DNA of 64,000 bases. Origin: Xenorhabdus vietnamensis (lineage in GTDB: Bacteria > Pseudomonadota > Gammaproteobacteria > Enterobacterales > Enterobacteriaceae). A program made the position numbers and the translations under genes. The notes under the pieces were generated by a model. That model ran no database searches. It was given only the letters and a program-made list of their open reading frames with translations, and was not told where the DNA came from. The stretch is taken from contig NZ_MUBJ01000008.1 in the NCBI RefSeq assembly GCF_002127535.1, positions 62,001 through 126,000 on the forward strand, read 5' to 3'. Positions 1 through 12,427 of this stretch are shown here, in pieces. Position 1 is the stretch's first letter. Each line of letters starts with the position of its first letter.

Positions 1-1
1 A

Positions 2-1858
2 CCAATCATGCTGAAAGCCCAACAGATTGGAATTTCACCAGAAGAAATGATTGCCAAGGTGAGCCTAGAGCATCAGCAGGATTTTGCCGGCTTTGCCATT
101 AGCTACGATAATTACCATTCCACACATAGCGAAGAAAACAGAGCATTTGCCTCCAAAATTTATCTGGAACTGAAAAAGAACGGTTACATTAAGAGTCGGA
201 CAATTTCTCAATTGTATGATCCAGAAAAAGGAATGTTCCTGCCAGACCGTTTCGTCAAAGGCTCCTGTCCGAAATGCAAGGCCGAAGATCAGTATGGCGA
301 TAACTGTGAAGTCTGCGGAACAACCTATTCCCCAACAGAATTGATCAACCCCCGTTCCGTTGTCTCCGGTGCAACACCACAAATGCGTGATACAGAGCAT
401 TTCTTCTTTGATCTTCCTGCTTTCAGCGACATGCTGCAAAAATGGACTCGTTCTGGCACTTTGCAGGAACAAGTGGCAAATAAAATGCAGGAGTGGTTCG
501 ACTCTGGTCTGCAACAGTGGGATATCACCCGTGATGCCCCTTATTTTGGTTTTGAAATTCCAGATCAACCGGGTAAATATTTCTATGTCTGGCTGGATGC
601 CCCAATTGGCTATATGGGTTCATTCCAAAATCTGTGTAATAAACGTGAAGATCTTAATTTCGATGAGTTCTGGGCAAAAGATTCCAAAACAGATCTCTAC
701 CATTTCATTGGCAAAGATATCGTTTATTTCCACAGCCTGTTCTGGCCTGCCATATTGGAAGGCAGTGACTACCGTAAGCCAACCAACTTGTTCGTCCACG
801 GTTACATCACAGTTAACGGCACCAAGATGTCCAAGTCCCGTGGAACCTTCATCAAGGCTGATACGTATCTGAAACATCTTGACGCAGACTGTCTGCGTTA
901 TTACTACGCAGCGAAACTCTCTTCTCGCATTGATGATATCGATCTGAATCTGGAAGATTTTGCTCAGCGTGTAAACAGCGATATCGTTAACAAAGTGGTT
1001 AACCTTGCTTCACGCAATGCGGGCTTCATCAATAAACGCTTTGGAGGCAAGCTGGCAGACCAGCTCGCTGATCCTGCGCTGTACAAGAAGTTTGTCGATG
1101 CAGCACAGGTGATTGCAGAAGACTTTACCAACCGTGAATTCGGTAAAGCAATCCGTGAGATTATGGCACTGGCCGATCTTGCCAACCGCTATGTTGATGA
1201 GCAAGCACCGTGGGTTGTGGCTAAACAAGAAGGCCGCGACGCTGATCTGCAAGCAATCTGTTCTATGGGCATTAACCTGTTCCGCGTGCTGATGACTTAC
1301 CTGAAACCTGTTCTTCCAGACCTGACAGTACGTGCTGAAGCTTTCCTGAATACTGAACTGACATGGGATGGCATCCAGCAACCTCTGCTGAGCCATGATG
1401 TTACCCCATTCAAGGCGCTGTTCAGTCGTATTGAAATGTCTAAAGTTGAAGCAATGGTCGCTGACTCAAAAGAGAGCATTGAACCACAAAAAACCGTGAC
1501 CGGCCCATTGGCGGATGATCCGATTCAGGACACCATCGCATTTGATGACTTTGCCAAAATTGACTTGCGAATTGCCCTGATCAAACAGGCTGATTTTGTT
1601 GAAGGTTCAGATAAACTGCTGAAACTGACCCTTGATCTTGGTGGTGAAACTCGCCAAGTCTTCTCCGGTATCCGTTCTGCCTATCCTGATCCAAAAACTC
1701 TGGAAAATCGCCTGACGGTGATGGTTGCCAACCTTGCACCACGTAAGATGCGCTTCGGTATTTCAGAAGGAATGGTGATGGCTGCTGGCCCCGGTGAAAA
1801 AGACATTTTCCTGTTAAGCCCTGACAGCGGTGCCCAACCGGGTATGCAGGTTAAATAA
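2..1858 (+). CDS. metG: Methionyl-tRNA synthetase, 5' end outside window
   Basis: Charges tRNA(Met) with methionine in the cytoplasm. The frame is open from the left edge, so about 57 N-terminal residues are missing, including the HIGH-type motif. Visible parts are the zinc knuckle (CPKCK ... CEVC), the KMSKS signature ([10 protein letters not shown]) near nt 820-850, the anticodon-binding helical domain, and a C-terminal tRNA-binding (EMAP/Trbp111-like) domain ending in VK, which provides dimerisation in E. coli. Nearly every segment aligns with the 677-residue E. coli enzyme. An intrinsic terminator follows about 45 nt after the stop, so this is the last gene of its transcript. Confidence 0.98.
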   Translation, partial: PIMLKAQQIGISPEEMIAKVSLEHQQDFAGFAISYDNYHSTHSEENRAFASKIYLELKKNGYIKSRTISQLYDPEKGMFLPDRFVKGSCPKCKAEDQYGDNCEVCGTTYSPTELINPRSVVSGATPQMRDTEHFFFDLPAFSDMLQKWTRSGTLQEQVANKMQEWFDSGLQQWDITRDAPYFGFEIPDQPGKYFYVWLDAPIGYMGSFQNLCNKREDLNFDEFWAKDSKTDLYHFIGKDIVYFHSLFWPAILEGSDYRKPTNLFVHGYITVNGTKMSKSRGTFIKADTYLKHLDADCLRYYYAAKLSSRIDDIDLNLEDFAQRVNSDIVNKVVNLASRNAGFINKRFGGKLADQLADPALYKKFVDAAQVIAEDFTNREFGKAIREIMALADLANRYVDEQAPWVVAKQEGRDADLQAICSMGINLFRVLMTYLKPVLPDLTVRAEAFLNTELTWDGIQQPLLSHDVTPFKALFSRIEMSKVEAMVADSKESIEPQKTVTGPLADDPIQDTIAFDDFAKIDLRIALIKQADFVEGSDKLLKLTLDLGGETRQVFSGIRSAYPDPKTLENRLTVMVANLAPRKMRFGISEGMVMAAGPGEKDIFLLSPDSGAQPGMQVK

Positions 1859-1903
1859 TCACTGCTCATCTTAAAAAGATATTAAGATAATCAATCAGAT
1901 AAT

Positions 1904-1930
1904 AAAGCGGGTCAAAAAAGCCCGCTTTTT
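1904..1930 (+). terminator. Intrinsic terminator after metG
   Basis: GC-rich stem AGCGGG/CCCGCT with a short A-rich loop followed by TTTTT, 46 nt after the metG stop codon. Confidence 0.85.
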
Positions 1931-2002
1931 AATGTGATGTATGGCACATTTACAACGTTAGTCGTATGATAAGACCCTCGTTATATTGAGGAATTATCAA
2001 TT

Positions 2003-2455
2003 ATGTCTTTCCAAAATGTGCTAATGATAGGTTGGCAATACCTGCGCGCATTTGCGCTGCTCTATTTGTGCCTGATCGCGGGGAATATCATTTCAGTACG
2101 ACTTCCCTTCTCTCTCCCCGGCAGCATTATTGGCTTACTTCTTCTGTTTTGTTTACTCGCATTCCAACTTATTCCCTCACATTGGGTGAAACCAGGCTGT
2201 AGCCTGTTGATGAAAAACATGACTCTGCTCTTTCTGCCTATCGGCGTGGGAATCATGGATTATTATTCACAACTTAGCCAACAGATGTTCCCAATTCTCC
2301 TTTCTTGTATCGTCAGTACCTTTATTGTCATGATTGTTGTTGCTTACAGCTCCCACTATATTCATCGTGAACGCGTCATTATTGGTACTAAGCCGCAAGA
2401 ACCATTACCGCAATCTTCGCCAACACAAGAATCAGAAGAGAAAGAAAAATGTTAA
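2003..2455 (+). CDS. yohJ: CidA/LrgA-family membrane protein YohJ
   Basis: Small holin-like inner-membrane protein of 150 aa with four predicted hydrophobic segments. It contains the family signatures LPGSIIGLLLLF and FLPIGVGIMDYY. In E. coli the YohJ/YohK pair corresponds to LrgA/LrgB, linked to murein hydrolase control and to small-metabolite export. The charged tail rich in Pro, Glu and Ser is somewhat longer than in E. coli (132 aa). A GAGGA ribosome site lies upstream of ATG 2003. The stop overlaps the yohK start by 7 nt, indicating translational coupling. Confidence 0.93.
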   Translation: MSFQNVLMIGWQYLRAFALLYLCLIAGNIISVRLPFSLPGSIIGLLLLFCLLAFQLIPSHWVKPGCSLLMKNMTLLFLPIGVGIMDYYSQLSQQMFPILLSCIVSTFIVMIVVAYSSHYIHRERVIIGTKPQEPLPQSSPTQESEEKEKC

Positions 2456-3144
2456 GCCATATTTGGTGGTCACTGCCATTAACTCTGATTGTCTTTTACT
2501 TTGCTAAAAAACTGTCAATGCGACTCAAACTACCTATATTTAACCCATTATTGATATCAATGGCTGTTATCATTCCCTTGCTGCTCATGACCCACACACC
2601 TTATGAACACTATTTTGCTGGCAGCCAGATACTGAACGATTTACTGCAACCAGCCGTTGTTGCCTTAGCTTTTCCTTTGTATGAACAGCTACATCAAATC
2701 CGCGCTCAGTGGAAATCAATTATTAGCATTTGTTTTATTGGCAGCATTGTTGCAATGATCACGGGAACTACCATTGCATTATGGGCAGGTGCAACACCTG
2801 AAATTGCAGCCTCTGTTCTACCCAAATCAGTGACGACCCCAATTGCCATGGCTGTGGCCGATTCCATTGGCGGAATTCCTGCCATCAGCGCAGCTTGTGT
2901 CATTGCAGTAGGTATTTTGGGCGCAGTCTTTGGCCACAATCTATTTAATGTGCTAAAAATAAAAACTCAGGCTTCACGAGGATTGGCAATGGGTACCGCA
3001 GCCCATGCGTTGGGAACAGCCCGTTGTGCGGAAATGGATCACATTGAAGGAGCATACAGCTCATTGGCCTTAATGACCTGTGGCATTATTACCTCACTAA
3101 TTGCCCCTTTTCTATTTCCGATATTGCTGCATCTGTTTGGTTAA
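2449..3144 (+). CDS. yohK: LrgB-family membrane protein YohK
   Basis: Polytopic inner-membrane protein of 231 aa, the usual LrgB length. Conserved motifs are SVLPKSVTTPIAMAV, GGIPAISAACV and GTAAHALGTARC. It is the partner of the preceding CidA/LrgA protein. Plant and bacterial LrgA/LrgB relatives carry glycolate or pyruvate-type substrates, but the substrate here cannot be read from the sequence. The order yohJ-yohK-cdd is the same as in E. coli. Confidence 0.94.
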   Translation: MLSHIWWSLPLTLIVFYFAKKLSMRLKLPIFNPLLISMAVIIPLLLMTHTPYEHYFAGSQILNDLLQPAVVALAFPLYEQLHQIRAQWKSIISICFIGSIVAMITGTTIALWAGATPEIAASVLPKSVTTPIAMAVADSIGGIPAISAACVIAVGILGAVFGHNLFNVLKIKTQASRGLAMGTAAHALGTARCAEMDHIEGAYSSLALMTCGIITSLIAPFLFPILLHLFG

Positions 3145-3289
3145 TCATTCTATTAATGGATATTGCTATGAATGGCTATTTTAATTAGTGACTGCTGCAA
3201 TCATGCAATCAGCTACGATAGTTTGGAATGGTTCTAATTGTTGTAAAATTGCAACAAAAAGGTAAATGCATTTATCAAGATAATAGAAA

Positions 3290-3392
3290 ATTGATATATA
3301 TCACCTAAATAATATCTTTATTACACAAGTTTCATTAATTATATGGCTTTTATCACATTACAAATCTGAATAGACGTCCTAGAATGACCTTC
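3290..3392 (+). promoter_or_regulatory. cdd promoter with two CRP-like sites
   Basis: Two CRP-like 16-mers are seen: ATTGA-N6-TCACC at 3290-3305 and TATGG-N6-TCACA at 3342-3357, centres 52 bp apart. A -10-like TAGAAT lies at 3380-3385, which predicts transcription start near 3391. The downstream CRP site would then sit at about -41.5 and the upstream one at about -93.5. These are the positions known for E. coli cdd, where CytR binds between the two CRP dimers. The match is positional and partly degenerate, so it is an inference. Confidence 0.55.
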
Positions 3393-3413
3393 AACCAATT
3401 TGGAGATCATTCT

Positions 3414-4298
3414 ATGCAAGCTCGTTTTCACGCTATTTGGTCAGAAATCACGCCTAAACTGCAAAAAGCACTATTACCTTATATTGGCAACGACGATTTT
3501 CCAGCCATGCTGACAGCAGAGCAAGTGGAATCAATCAAACAAATCAGCGAATTTGATGATCAGGCACTGGCATTAGCCTTATTACCACTTGCTGCGGCCT
3601 GCTCCCTTGCTCCTATTTCCCATTTTTATGTTGGTGCAATCGCACGGGGAGAAAGTGGCAATCTCTATTTCGGTGCCAATATGGAATTCACTGGAGTTCC
3701 ATTACAACAAACCGTCCATGCAGAGCAATCAGCCATAACACATGCTTGGCTACGTGGTGAGAAGAAGCTGGTTTCCATCATTATCAACTATTCACCTTGT
3801 GGTCATTGCCGACAATTTATGAATGAACTGAATAGTGGAACACAATTGGAAGTGTACCTCCCTAACCGCCCGCGATTAACCTTGGCTGACTACCTACCAG
3901 AAGCCTTTGGCCCACAAGATCTAACCGATACACCATTGCTTCTGGATCCGATTAATCATGGCTATCAACTGGCTACCAGTGACGAATTGGTACAAGCTGC
4001 ATTGGATGCCGCGAACCGTAGCCATGCACCTTATAGCCAATCCCACTCAGGAATTGCCCTGCTGGATGAGCAAGGAAAAATTTATACTGGCCGTTATGCG
4101 GAAAATGCCGCATTTAACCCAAGTTTGCCGCCACTACAGGCAGCACTGATATTCATGAATATGGCTGGCGGCAATTGTCAATCCATCAAACGGGCAGTAT
4201 TGGTGGAAAGTGGAAGTCATCATTTATCACAATGGAATGCTACAGAATCTACATTAACTGCTCTCGGCTGTACGAAAGTAGAACGGCATATATTTTAA
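3414..4298 (+). CDS. cdd: Cytidine deaminase
   Basis: Hydrolytic deamination of cytidine and deoxycytidine to uridine in pyrimidine salvage. The 294 aa length equals E. coli Cdd. The N-terminal catalytic domain carries the zinc-site motifs HAEQ (catalytic Glu) and PCGHC; the C-terminal half is the degenerate second deaminase domain of the large dimeric class. ATG 3414 is chosen because GGAG lies 8 nt upstream. The in-frame ATG at 3384 would precede the predicted transcription start and would add ten non-conserved residues. A GC hairpin without a U-tract follows at about 4350-4373. Confidence 0.96.
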   Translation: MQARFHAIWSEITPKLQKALLPYIGNDDFPAMLTAEQVESIKQISEFDDQALALALLPLAAACSLAPISHFYVGAIARGESGNLYFGANMEFTGVPLQQTVHAEQSAITHAWLRGEKKLVSIIINYSPCGHCRQFMNELNSGTQLEVYLPNRPRLTLADYLPEAFGPQDLTDTPLLLDPINHGYQLATSDELVQAALDAANRSHAPYSQSHSGIALLDEQGKIYTGRYAENAAFNPSLPPLQAALIFMNMAGGNCQSIKRAVLVESGSHHLSQWNATESTLTALGCTKVERHIF

Positions 4299-4537
4299 AG
4301 ATATACATCTTAAAATAGAAAAAGAGTAACTTAACAAAATGGCAATTTCCCCCTCAATATTGTCCGAGAGGGGTAAAATGAAGAAATTTAATAACATTTA
4401 ATTAGCCAATTCTGTATGTTATCTCTCATTTTTGCTCATGATAATCATATTTAAGTAACATTTACTGTACTTATTTTTTTTATCTTCTTAGGATCTGTAG
4501 CCGATTTTGTTATTGATGAGTTCAAAGAGTAAGCATC

Positions 4538-6235
4538 ATGGAACTGGAACACGAAAGTAAACGTCCTCTCTATATTCCCTACGCTGGCCCTATCCTGTTG
4601 GAATTTCCTCTGTTGAATAAAGGCAGTGCCTTTACAGAAGAAGAACGCAGTAATTTCAACTTGCATGGCTTATTGCCGCAGGCCGTTGAAACAATAGAAG
4701 AGCAGGCCGAACGCGCCTATCGCCAATATCGCGATTTCAAAAATGACGCCGATAAACACATTTATTTAAGGAATATTCAGGACACCAACGAAACGCTGTT
4801 CTACCGGCTCCTTGACGCCCACCTCAGCGAAATGATGCCTATTATCTACACGCCAACCGTAGGCGAAGCGTGTGAACATTTTTCTGATATTTACCGTCGC
4901 GCCCGTGGTCTGTTTATCTCTTATCCAAACAGAGCCTACATTGATGACATGCTGCAAAATGCAACCAAGCAGAATGTCAAAGTTATCGTTGTTACCGATG
5001 GTGAACGTATTCTTGGTCTGGGCGATCAGGGAATCGGGGGAATGGGAATTCCTATCGGTAAACTGTCACTGTATACCTCTTGTGGCGGAATAAGCCCTGC
5101 TTACACCCTGCCCGTGGTTCTGGATGTGGGGACAAACAACCCACAACGTCTGAATGATCCGCTATACATGGGCTGGCGCCATCCACGCATTACTGGCAAA
5201 GAGTACGACGAATTCGTGGACGAATTTATTCAAGCCGTAAAACGTCGCTGGCCTAACGTACTGCTGCAATTTGAAGATTTTGCCCAAAACAATGCTATGC
5301 CGCTGTTGACACGCTATCGCAATGAACTTTGTTGCTTCAATGATGATATTCAAGGTACAGCATCTGTTGCCCTGGGTAGCCTGATTGCAGCCAGCCGTGC
5401 CGCAGGTCGCCAGTTGAAAGATCAAACCGTGGCATTCCTTGGTGCTGGCTCTGCTGGCTGTGGTATTGCAGAGCAAATCATTGCTCAAATGAAATCTGAA
5501 GGATTGAGTGATGAGCAGGCCCGTGCCCGTGTGTTCATGGTTGATCGCTTTGGCCTTCTGACAGACAAACTGCCAAACTTGCTGGACTTCCAAAGTGTAC
5601 TGGTACAGAAAAGCTCAGCCTTGCAACTATGGGATGTCGCCAATGATTCCCTCTCATTGATGGATGTGGTTCGCAACGCCAAGCCAACTGTCTTGATTGG
5701 TGTTTCTGGTCAGTCAGGTCTGTTCACTGAAGAGATCATCCGTGAAATGCACAAACATTGTGAACGTCCAGTCGTGATGCCTCTATCCAATCCAACATCA
5801 CGTGTAGAAGCTCGTCCAGAAGACATCATCAAATGGACGGATGGCAAAGCGTTGGTCGCTACAGGAAGCCCGTTCGCACCAGTAAAACATGATGGTCAGG
5901 AATACCCAATCGCACAATGCAACAACTCCTATATCTTCCCGGGGATCGGGTTAGGCGTTATCGCTTCCGGTGCAAAACGTGTTACAGATGATATGTTAAT
6001 GGCTGCCAGCCGTGCATTGGCGGATTGCTCACCGCTGGCACAAACAGGCTCAGGCCCATTATTACCACTGATCGATGATATCCAAGATGTTTCCCGCAAA
6101 ATAGCCAAAGAAGTGGCGAAAAAAGCCCAAATTCAAGGCGTAGCGATTGTCACATCAGAAGATGCATTGGATGAAGCAATTGAGCGTAATTTCTGGAAAC
6201 CAGAATATCGCGTCTATAAACGCACTTCATTCTGA
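4538..6235 (+). CDS. maeA: NAD-dependent malic enzyme
   Basis: Oxidative decarboxylation of L-malate to pyruvate and CO2 with reduction of NAD+. The 565 aa length is identical to E. coli MaeA (SfcA). Motifs seen are the active-site region [15 protein letters not shown], the metal/malate loop [25 protein letters not shown], and the Rossmann element [13 protein letters not shown]. It is a single gene with its own terminator. In E. coli the gene lies elsewhere, so its place between cdd and sanA is a rearrangement relative to that genome. Confidence 0.97.
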   Translation: MELEHESKRPLYIPYAGPILLEFPLLNKGSAFTEEERSNFNLHGLLPQAVETIEEQAERAYRQYRDFKNDADKHIYLRNIQDTNETLFYRLLDAHLSEMMPIIYTPTVGEACEHFSDIYRRARGLFISYPNRAYIDDMLQNATKQNVKVIVVTDGERILGLGDQGIGGMGIPIGKLSLYTSCGGISPAYTLPVVLDVGTNNPQRLNDPLYMGWRHPRITGKEYDEFVDEFIQAVKRRWPNVLLQFEDFAQNNAMPLLTRYRNELCCFNDDIQGTASVALGSLIAASRAAGRQLKDQTVAFLGAGSAGCGIAEQIIAQMKSEGLSDEQARARVFMVDRFGLLTDKLPNLLDFQSVLVQKSSALQLWDVANDSLSLMDVVRNAKPTVLIGVSGQSGLFTEEIIREMHKHCERPVVMPLSNPTSRVEARPEDIIKWTDGKALVATGSPFAPVKHDGQEYPIAQCNNSYIFPGIGLGVIASGAKRVTDDMLMAASRALADCSPLAQTGSGPLLPLIDDIQDVSRKIAKEVAKKAQIQGVAIVTSEDALDEAIERNFWKPEYRVYKRTSF

Positions 6236-6250
6236 TAATATTCGTAATAA

Positions 6251-6280
6251 GCCTGCCAGTGTTACTGGCAGGCTTTAATT
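6251..6280 (+). terminator. Intrinsic terminator after maeA
   Basis: Perfect 10-bp stem GCCTGCCAGT/ACTGGCAGGC with a 3-nt loop, followed by TTTAATTTT, 15 nt after the stop. Confidence 0.88.
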
Positions 6281-7532
<1,252 letters not shown>

Positions 7533-7573
7533 GAATGGACTACAAATCAACACGATCTATTTAATCACAAATC

Positions 7574-7626
7574 TTTCAAGTTGCAGTTCATCTGCGGAAC
7601 TGCAACTTGAAATCCATAGGGTATAA
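7574..7626. repeat. Palindromic intergenic repeat, copy 1
   Basis: Perfect 16-bp inverted arms TTTCAAGTTGCAGTTC (7574-7589) and the reverse complement (7597-7612) around a 7-nt loop, followed by tccataGGGTATA. It shares the CTTTCAAG...CTTGAAA core and the GGGTATA tail with the repeats near 13190 and 29519. It lies between the convergent genes sanA and yeiB and may also act as a bidirectional terminator. Confidence 0.8.
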
Positions 7627-7647
7627 AACTATAGGAAAAATACCTTT

Positions 7648-8805
7648 CTAAAACTTACCTGCCAATTTTGCTGTTAAACTACGCCAGAGCTTTTCCATTG
7701 GCCCTTGAGAATAATGTTTCAACCACCAGCAAGCAAACCAGATATTGAATGTCCAGATAAAGGGAATAAATGCTATTAGCTCCAAGCGATTAAAATGATC
7801 AAATAACCCAAAACGATAGAAAATCGTAGTACAAATCAATGTTTGCAATAAGTAGCTACTCAGCGCCATTCTCCCGACCTGCCGGAGCCAAAAAGTGATT
7901 TTCCAACACGAAATGACAGGCCAAAATCCATAAATCAATGCGATATAACCCAATCCAAACAACGGTGTTGCCAATTCACTGATGGTAGAGCGGACAGTCA
8001 ATACTGCAAAATAACTATGGGGATATAAATACAGTATCGACAAGGCAATACATTGAATCACTATACCAGCAGGAATTAGGCATAATGCTAATCGACGGTA
8101 ATGCCTGTGACTGAATTCTCCTTTTAACCAACCGTTGCGCATTAATTTTGCACCACAAAGCATAATACCCAACGCTTGCCAACCATATTGCACAATCACC
8201 AAAATTATCGCAGCACTTACTTGGCTAATACGGTGCTCTATGGACAATAATCCACCGTCAGTTTTCCTGATGGTTTCATTAATAATATCATCCAGTGTAG
8301 GCTGCCAGAATGGGCTACCCTCTTCTAAAGGAAAGAGTCCCAAAAGGTAAAACATCATCACGCCAAATAAAAAGAAAGTGATCGCTGTGCCAAACAACTT
8401 CTGACGGGTATTGATAAAATGCCATGCCAGCAACCCAACAACGCCATATGACAGCAAAATATCGCCATCCCACAGCAAGACACCGTGCAATAAACCAATA
8501 ACAGCCAAAACCAGTAACCTGGAAATATTCTCGCCGCGCCCACGCCGTCGAAGCAATTCAAGTGCTGCCCCGAACAACAATGTCAAGACGAACAGAAATT
8601 TCCCCTGAGTAAAGGTATTCAAAACAGACCATATCATGACATCAGAAAATGAGACTGAATCTTTATAAAACGGATTCAGAGCGGCTGCATATGGTAAGGC
8701 AAAACTGAAAATATTCACCAACAATATTCCCAAAATGGCAAAACCACGCACACCATCAAGTATCTCTATTCTCTTGCGTATTACCTCATTCAAACTACAC
8801 TCCAT
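7648..8805 (-). CDS. yeiB: DUF418-family membrane protein YeiB
   Basis: Polytopic inner-membrane protein of 385 aa (E. coli YeiB also 385 aa) with an N-terminal LDGVRGFAILGILLVN motif, QGKFLFVLTLLFGA, and the C-terminal DUF418 block containing GRMALSSYLLQTLICT. The function is unknown; the family is related to acyltransferase-like membrane proteins. It lies 15 nt downstream of folE on the same strand, so the two are probably cotranscribed, as in E. coli. The first codons are not conserved, and a TTG four codons downstream with GGAG ahead of it is an alternative start. Confidence 0.92.
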   Translation of the reverse strand: MECSLNEVIRKRIEILDGVRGFAILGILLVNIFSFALPYAAALNPFYKDSVSFSDVMIWSVLNTFTQGKFLFVLTLLFGAALELLRRRGRGENISRLLVLAVIGLLHGVLLWDGDILLSYGVVGLLAWHFINTRQKLFGTAITFFLFGVMMFYLLGLFPLEEGSPFWQPTLDDIINETIRKTDGGLLSIEHRISQVSAAIILVIVQYGWQALGIMLCGAKLMRNGWLKGEFSHRHYRRLALCLIPAGIVIQCIALSILYLYPHSYFAVLTVRSTISELATPLFGLGYIALIYGFWPVISCWKITFWLRQVGRMALSSYLLQTLICTTIFYRFGLFDHFNRLELIAFIPFIWTFNIWFACWWLKHYSQGPMEKLWRSLTAKLAGKF

Positions 8806-8820
8806 AAAAATAGAAATTCA

Positions 8821-9489
8821 TTATGATAAATGCAAGTGACGCACAGCACGCAGGAATTCCTGTCGTGTATTCTGACTGGTTTTAAATAAACCGCCCAAAG
8901 AAGTCGTTGTCGTGGTACTGGTCGCATCGCGAATACCGCGTGCTTTCACGCAATAATGAACAGCATCAATGGAAACAGCAACATTATTAGTGCCAAGCAG
9001 AGTTTGTAATGCAATTAAGATCTGTTGTGTCAAACGCTCCTGCACTTGTGGACGCTGTGCAAAAAACTGAACGATGCGATTAATCTTCGACAAACCAATC
9101 ACCTTATCCTTAGGAATATAAGCAACTGTGGCTTTGCCATCAATCGTGACAAAATGATGTTCACAAGTGCTGGTCATTGTAATATCACGCACTGTCACCA
9201 TTTCATCCACTTTCATTTTATTTTCTATCAGAGTAATTTTGGGAAAATTGTTATAGTCCAACCCTGAAAATATCTCATCCACATACATTTTCGCGATACG
9301 ACCCGGCGTATCCGCTAAGCTATCATCCCTCAAATCGAGATTTAACAGCTTCATAATTTCTGTCATGTGTTCTTCAATACGCACTTTACGTACCTCAGGC
9401 TCCAAAGTTTGTTCACGTAATGGGGTTTCAAGACCACGGGCAACCAGTGCTGAATGCACCAACGCAGCTTCTGTACTTAGGGATGACAT
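8821..9489 (-). CDS. folE: GTP cyclohydrolase I
   Basis: Converts GTP to 7,8-dihydroneopterin triphosphate, the first step of tetrahydrofolate synthesis. The 222 aa length equals E. coli FolE. The zinc-site motif TCEHHF and the second cysteine in HYCVKARG are present, with the substrate loop [27 protein letters not shown] 9489 is preferred over the upstream TTG at 9501 because GGAG sits 6 nt before it and the start matches homologues. Cotranscribed with yeiB. Confidence 0.97.
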   Translation of the reverse strand: MSSLSTEAALVHSALVARGLETPLREQTLEPEVRKVRIEEHMTEIMKLLNLDLRDDSLADTPGRIAKMYVDEIFSGLDYNNFPKITLIENKMKVDEMVTVRDITMTSTCEHHFVTIDGKATVAYIPKDKVIGLSKINRIVQFFAQRPQVQERLTQQILIALQTLLGTNNVAVSIDAVHYCVKARGIRDATSTTTTTSLGGLFKTSQNTRQEFLRAVRHLHLS

Positions 9490-9727
9490 CAGTTTCTCCA
9501 AGGTAAATACTTTCCGTTACTTGCCGGTAAATCGGGTGATTATTTTACGAAGATACCAGTGAATGTAACACCGTACGATATCTGCTTATCTTGCTGTATG
9601 TACTTCTTCTATGCTCTATTTCTTCTACGGACTGCTTCTATGGACTACAAATCCAGTTTGTTTCCACTCGTATATTATATCAGCAAGTTACTACATCTGT
9701 TATACCGATATATCATCAATGTCCACA

Positions 9728-10912
9728 TCAAGATGTTTCTCGATGAATATTGGTGCGATAAAATACCAGCACTCCGGCAACAAGCAACCCAATAAATGCA
9801 ATATACAAAGCAGGTTCCAGTTTTCCTGTCAGCCATGTCGAAATCGCCGACAACATTGGCCCTACCAACTGCCCCAGCGCATAGCCCGTGGTCAACACCC
9901 CCGCCATATAACGGGCATGATTCGGAGCCAATTCACGACCATACTGCAAAGCCAGCTGCACCACACACATAAAACCGCCACCTACCAGCAATGCTCCAAT
10001 TATCAGGCCACCAATGTTCGGCAACATTTCCGCAATCAGAATGCCCAACGCCTGAAGCCATAACGTAACCGCCAAACGGACTCGAGGTGTTGATACATTA
10101 CGCAACAAAATTCCCAGCACAATGCCAATGACCGAAGCTCCACCAAATATTGGCCAGACAAATTGAGCAAATAAGCTATCAGGAAAACGCTCTGTCGCCA
10201 TTTGAGAAAGAAATGTCGCAGGTAAAATATAACCAAATCCGGCCAGACTATAACTCCACGCCAATCGCTTGATTTCCGGTGTCAGATTGAGTTTCTCGAC
10301 TATAGTTTGCGAACGATTCAATGCACCACTGCGGGGCAGATGAAAACTGACATAAATACTGAGTAATAGCGCCAAAATACCATATAACATCCATGCACTG
10401 GCTGCACTCATCTGCCAAGATTGGATCCCAATTGCCAGCATACCACTGATAAAAATCCCCATGCCTGGCCCAGAGAAAACAGCCGCACTCAACCCTGGGC
10501 GATTCAATTTCCCTAATTCTTCATTCGCCCATGCAGCTACCAGTACCAACGCCCAACCGCTTGCCCAGCCAATAAAAAAACGGGCAAGACTGTGTAATAT
10601 TGGCCCATCCAACAATGCGGAAAGCAGAGTAATAACTACAGCTCCCCATAACCCGCTCCATAAACGATATTCCACAAAACGCTGAGCCCGCATTGCATCA
10701 TATGAACCCGCCAGATAACCGAGATAATTGAATGCTGCAACGATTCCCGCCCCAGTTAATGTGAATTGGGATTCCGCGATCATCAATGGAACTTGTGGGG
10801 TAAAAGTGAAACGCCCTATGCCCATTGCTACAACCAAAGCGAGAAAACCGCTTAATGCAATCTGAAAAGCTTGATAGTTACGATTCTGAGGTGCAACAAT
10901 TTGATTTTTCAT
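9728..10912 (-). CDS. YbfB/YjiJ-family MFS transporter
   Basis: Inner-membrane permease of 394 aa with 12 predicted membrane segments. The first carries the family signature ALVVAMGIGRFTFTPQVPLM, followed by GIVAAFNYLGYLAGS. This subfamily (YbfB/YjiJ) has no established substrate. It is a single gene downstream of the divergent moeA promoter region. The ribosome site is weak. Between this stop and folE lie 238 nt in which I see no further gene. Confidence 0.85.
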   Translation of the reverse strand: MKNQIVAPQNRNYQAFQIALSGFLALVVAMGIGRFTFTPQVPLMIAESQFTLTGAGIVAAFNYLGYLAGSYDAMRAQRFVEYRLWSGLWGAVVITLLSALLDGPILHSLARFFIGWASGWALVLVAAWANEELGKLNRPGLSAAVFSGPGMGIFISGMLAIGIQSWQMSAASAWMLYGILALLLSIYVSFHLPRSGALNRSQTIVEKLNLTPEIKRLAWSYSLAGFGYILPATFLSQMATERFPDSLFAQFVWPIFGGASVIGIVLGILLRNVSTPRVRLAVTLWLQALGILIAEMLPNIGGLIIGALLVGGGFMCVVQLALQYGRELAPNHARYMAGVLTTGYALGQLVGPMLSAISTWLTGKLEPALYIAFIGLLVAGVLVFYRTNIHRETS

Positions 10913-11158
10913 AGTGATTAAATAGTAATGGAATTAGTTGTTTTAGCAGGCTTTATTCGTTTATAACAAATCATGAATATAATATATATCTTTTCTTAAC
11001 CCCCCTTTTTCTTTACAGCCATCGACATTCCCCATCAACGCAATCTTTGCCATAATGCATTCAATGCAGAATAATTGCTTCAAAAATAAACGATTAAAGA
11101 ATAAACGCTTGTCAGCAATCTGTGATAACCGCAACGTACGGCATATAGGGAGTTTTTT

Positions 11159-12415
11159 ATGAATCACTGTCATACTTCAGATTTAATCTCACTTGAACAG
11201 GCACTAGAAAAATTATCGGCACAAACTGTCCCTCTAACAGCTATTCCTTTGGTAACAACAGAAACCATTAATCTGACCGAATCTGCGGGTCGAATTACCG
11301 CCACTGATATCATTTCCCCAATCAACGTTCCCCCTTTTGATAATTCGGCAATGGATGGCTATGCCATTCGCCTTGTTGATCTTAATGAAAACCAGATCTT
11401 ACCAGTGTCAGGAAAAGCGCTGGCCGGAGTTCCGTTTCAGGGAGAATGGCCAACAGGCAGCTGTATCCGCATCATGACTGGTGCCCCCATTCCTGCCGGT
11501 GCTGATGCGGTTGTGATGCAAGAGCAGACGGAAGTTACTGAAACAGGAGTTCGCTTCACGCATCCTATACAACAAGGGCAAAACATTCGCTCCATTGGGG
11601 AAGATATCACCCAAAATGCGGTAGTATTGCCAAAAGGAATCAAGCTCTCCACGGCACAATTACCACTGATTGCTTCACTCGGCATTGCAACGGTTAATGT
11701 TGTCCGCAAGCTAAAAGTTGCTATTTTTTCTACCGGTGACGAGTTACAAGCTATCGGAGAACCCTTGCAGGAAAGTCAAATTTACGACACCAACCGATTT
11801 GCTGTCCGCCTGATGCTGGAAAAAATGGACTGTGAAGTTATCGATCTTGGCGTGATCCGCGATGATCCTGATATATTGCGCCAAACCTTCATCGAAGCAG
11901 ATAAACAAGCTGATTTAGTGATTAGCAGCGGTGGCGTTTCTGTTGGTGAAGCGGATTACACCAAACAGATTTTAGATGAAATAGGAAAAATCAGTTTTTG
12001 GAAACTCGCTATTAAACCGGGTAAACCTTTTGCCTTTGGTAAATTGGAAAATGCTTGGTTCTGCGGTTTGCCGGGCAATCCTGTTTCTGCCGTGCTCACA
12101 TTCTATCAATTAGTACAACCATTGATTGCCCATCTATCGGGTTTCACCGCATGGCAACCGCCAATACGTCTGACAGCCAAAACGGTAACACCATTGAAAA
12201 AATCCCCCGGCAGATTAGATTTCCAACGTGGTATCGCTGCCCTCAATAAAAGCGGGGAATTAGAAGTACAAACCACCGGGCATCAGGGTTCCCATATCTT
12301 TAGTTCCTATAGTCTCGGTAACTGTTTTATCGTCTTGGAGCGGGAACGCGGGTACGTTGCTGCTGGTGAAACAGTACAAATCGAATTTTTCAACCACTTG
12401 CTGAAAAATCAATAA
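11159..12415 (+). CDS. moeA: Molybdopterin molybdenumtransferase MoeA
   Basis: Inserts molybdate into adenylylated molybdopterin, the last step of molybdenum cofactor synthesis. 418 aa (E. coli 411). Domain order is typical: N-terminal linker, [14 protein letters not shown], the [19 protein letters not shown] region, the MPT-binding domain with [22 protein letters not shown] and KPGKPFAFG, then the C-terminal beta domain. AGGGAG lies 7 nt before the ATG. It is followed 12 nt downstream by moeB, an operon conserved in enterobacteria. Confidence 0.97.
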   Translation: MNHCHTSDLISLEQALEKLSAQTVPLTAIPLVTTETINLTESAGRITATDIISPINVPPFDNSAMDGYAIRLVDLNENQILPVSGKALAGVPFQGEWPTGSCIRIMTGAPIPAGADAVVMQEQTEVTETGVRFTHPIQQGQNIRSIGEDITQNAVVLPKGIKLSTAQLPLIASLGIATVNVVRKLKVAIFSTGDELQAIGEPLQESQIYDTNRFAVRLMLEKMDCEVIDLGVIRDDPDILRQTFIEADKQADLVISSGGVSVGEADYTKQILDEIGKISFWKLAIKPGKPFAFGKLENAWFCGLPGNPVSAVLTFYQLVQPLIAHLSGFTAWQPPIRLTAKTVTPLKKSPGRLDFQRGIAALNKSGELEVQTTGHQGSHIFSSYSLGNCFIVLERERGYVAAGETVQIEFFNHLLKNQ

Positions 12416-12427
12416 GATAATAAATCA

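Noticed and set aside
9559-10063. Open frames upstream of folE and over the end of the MFS gene
   Set aside because: They run antisense to the transporter C-terminus or through low-complexity intergenic sequence, without start signals or homology.
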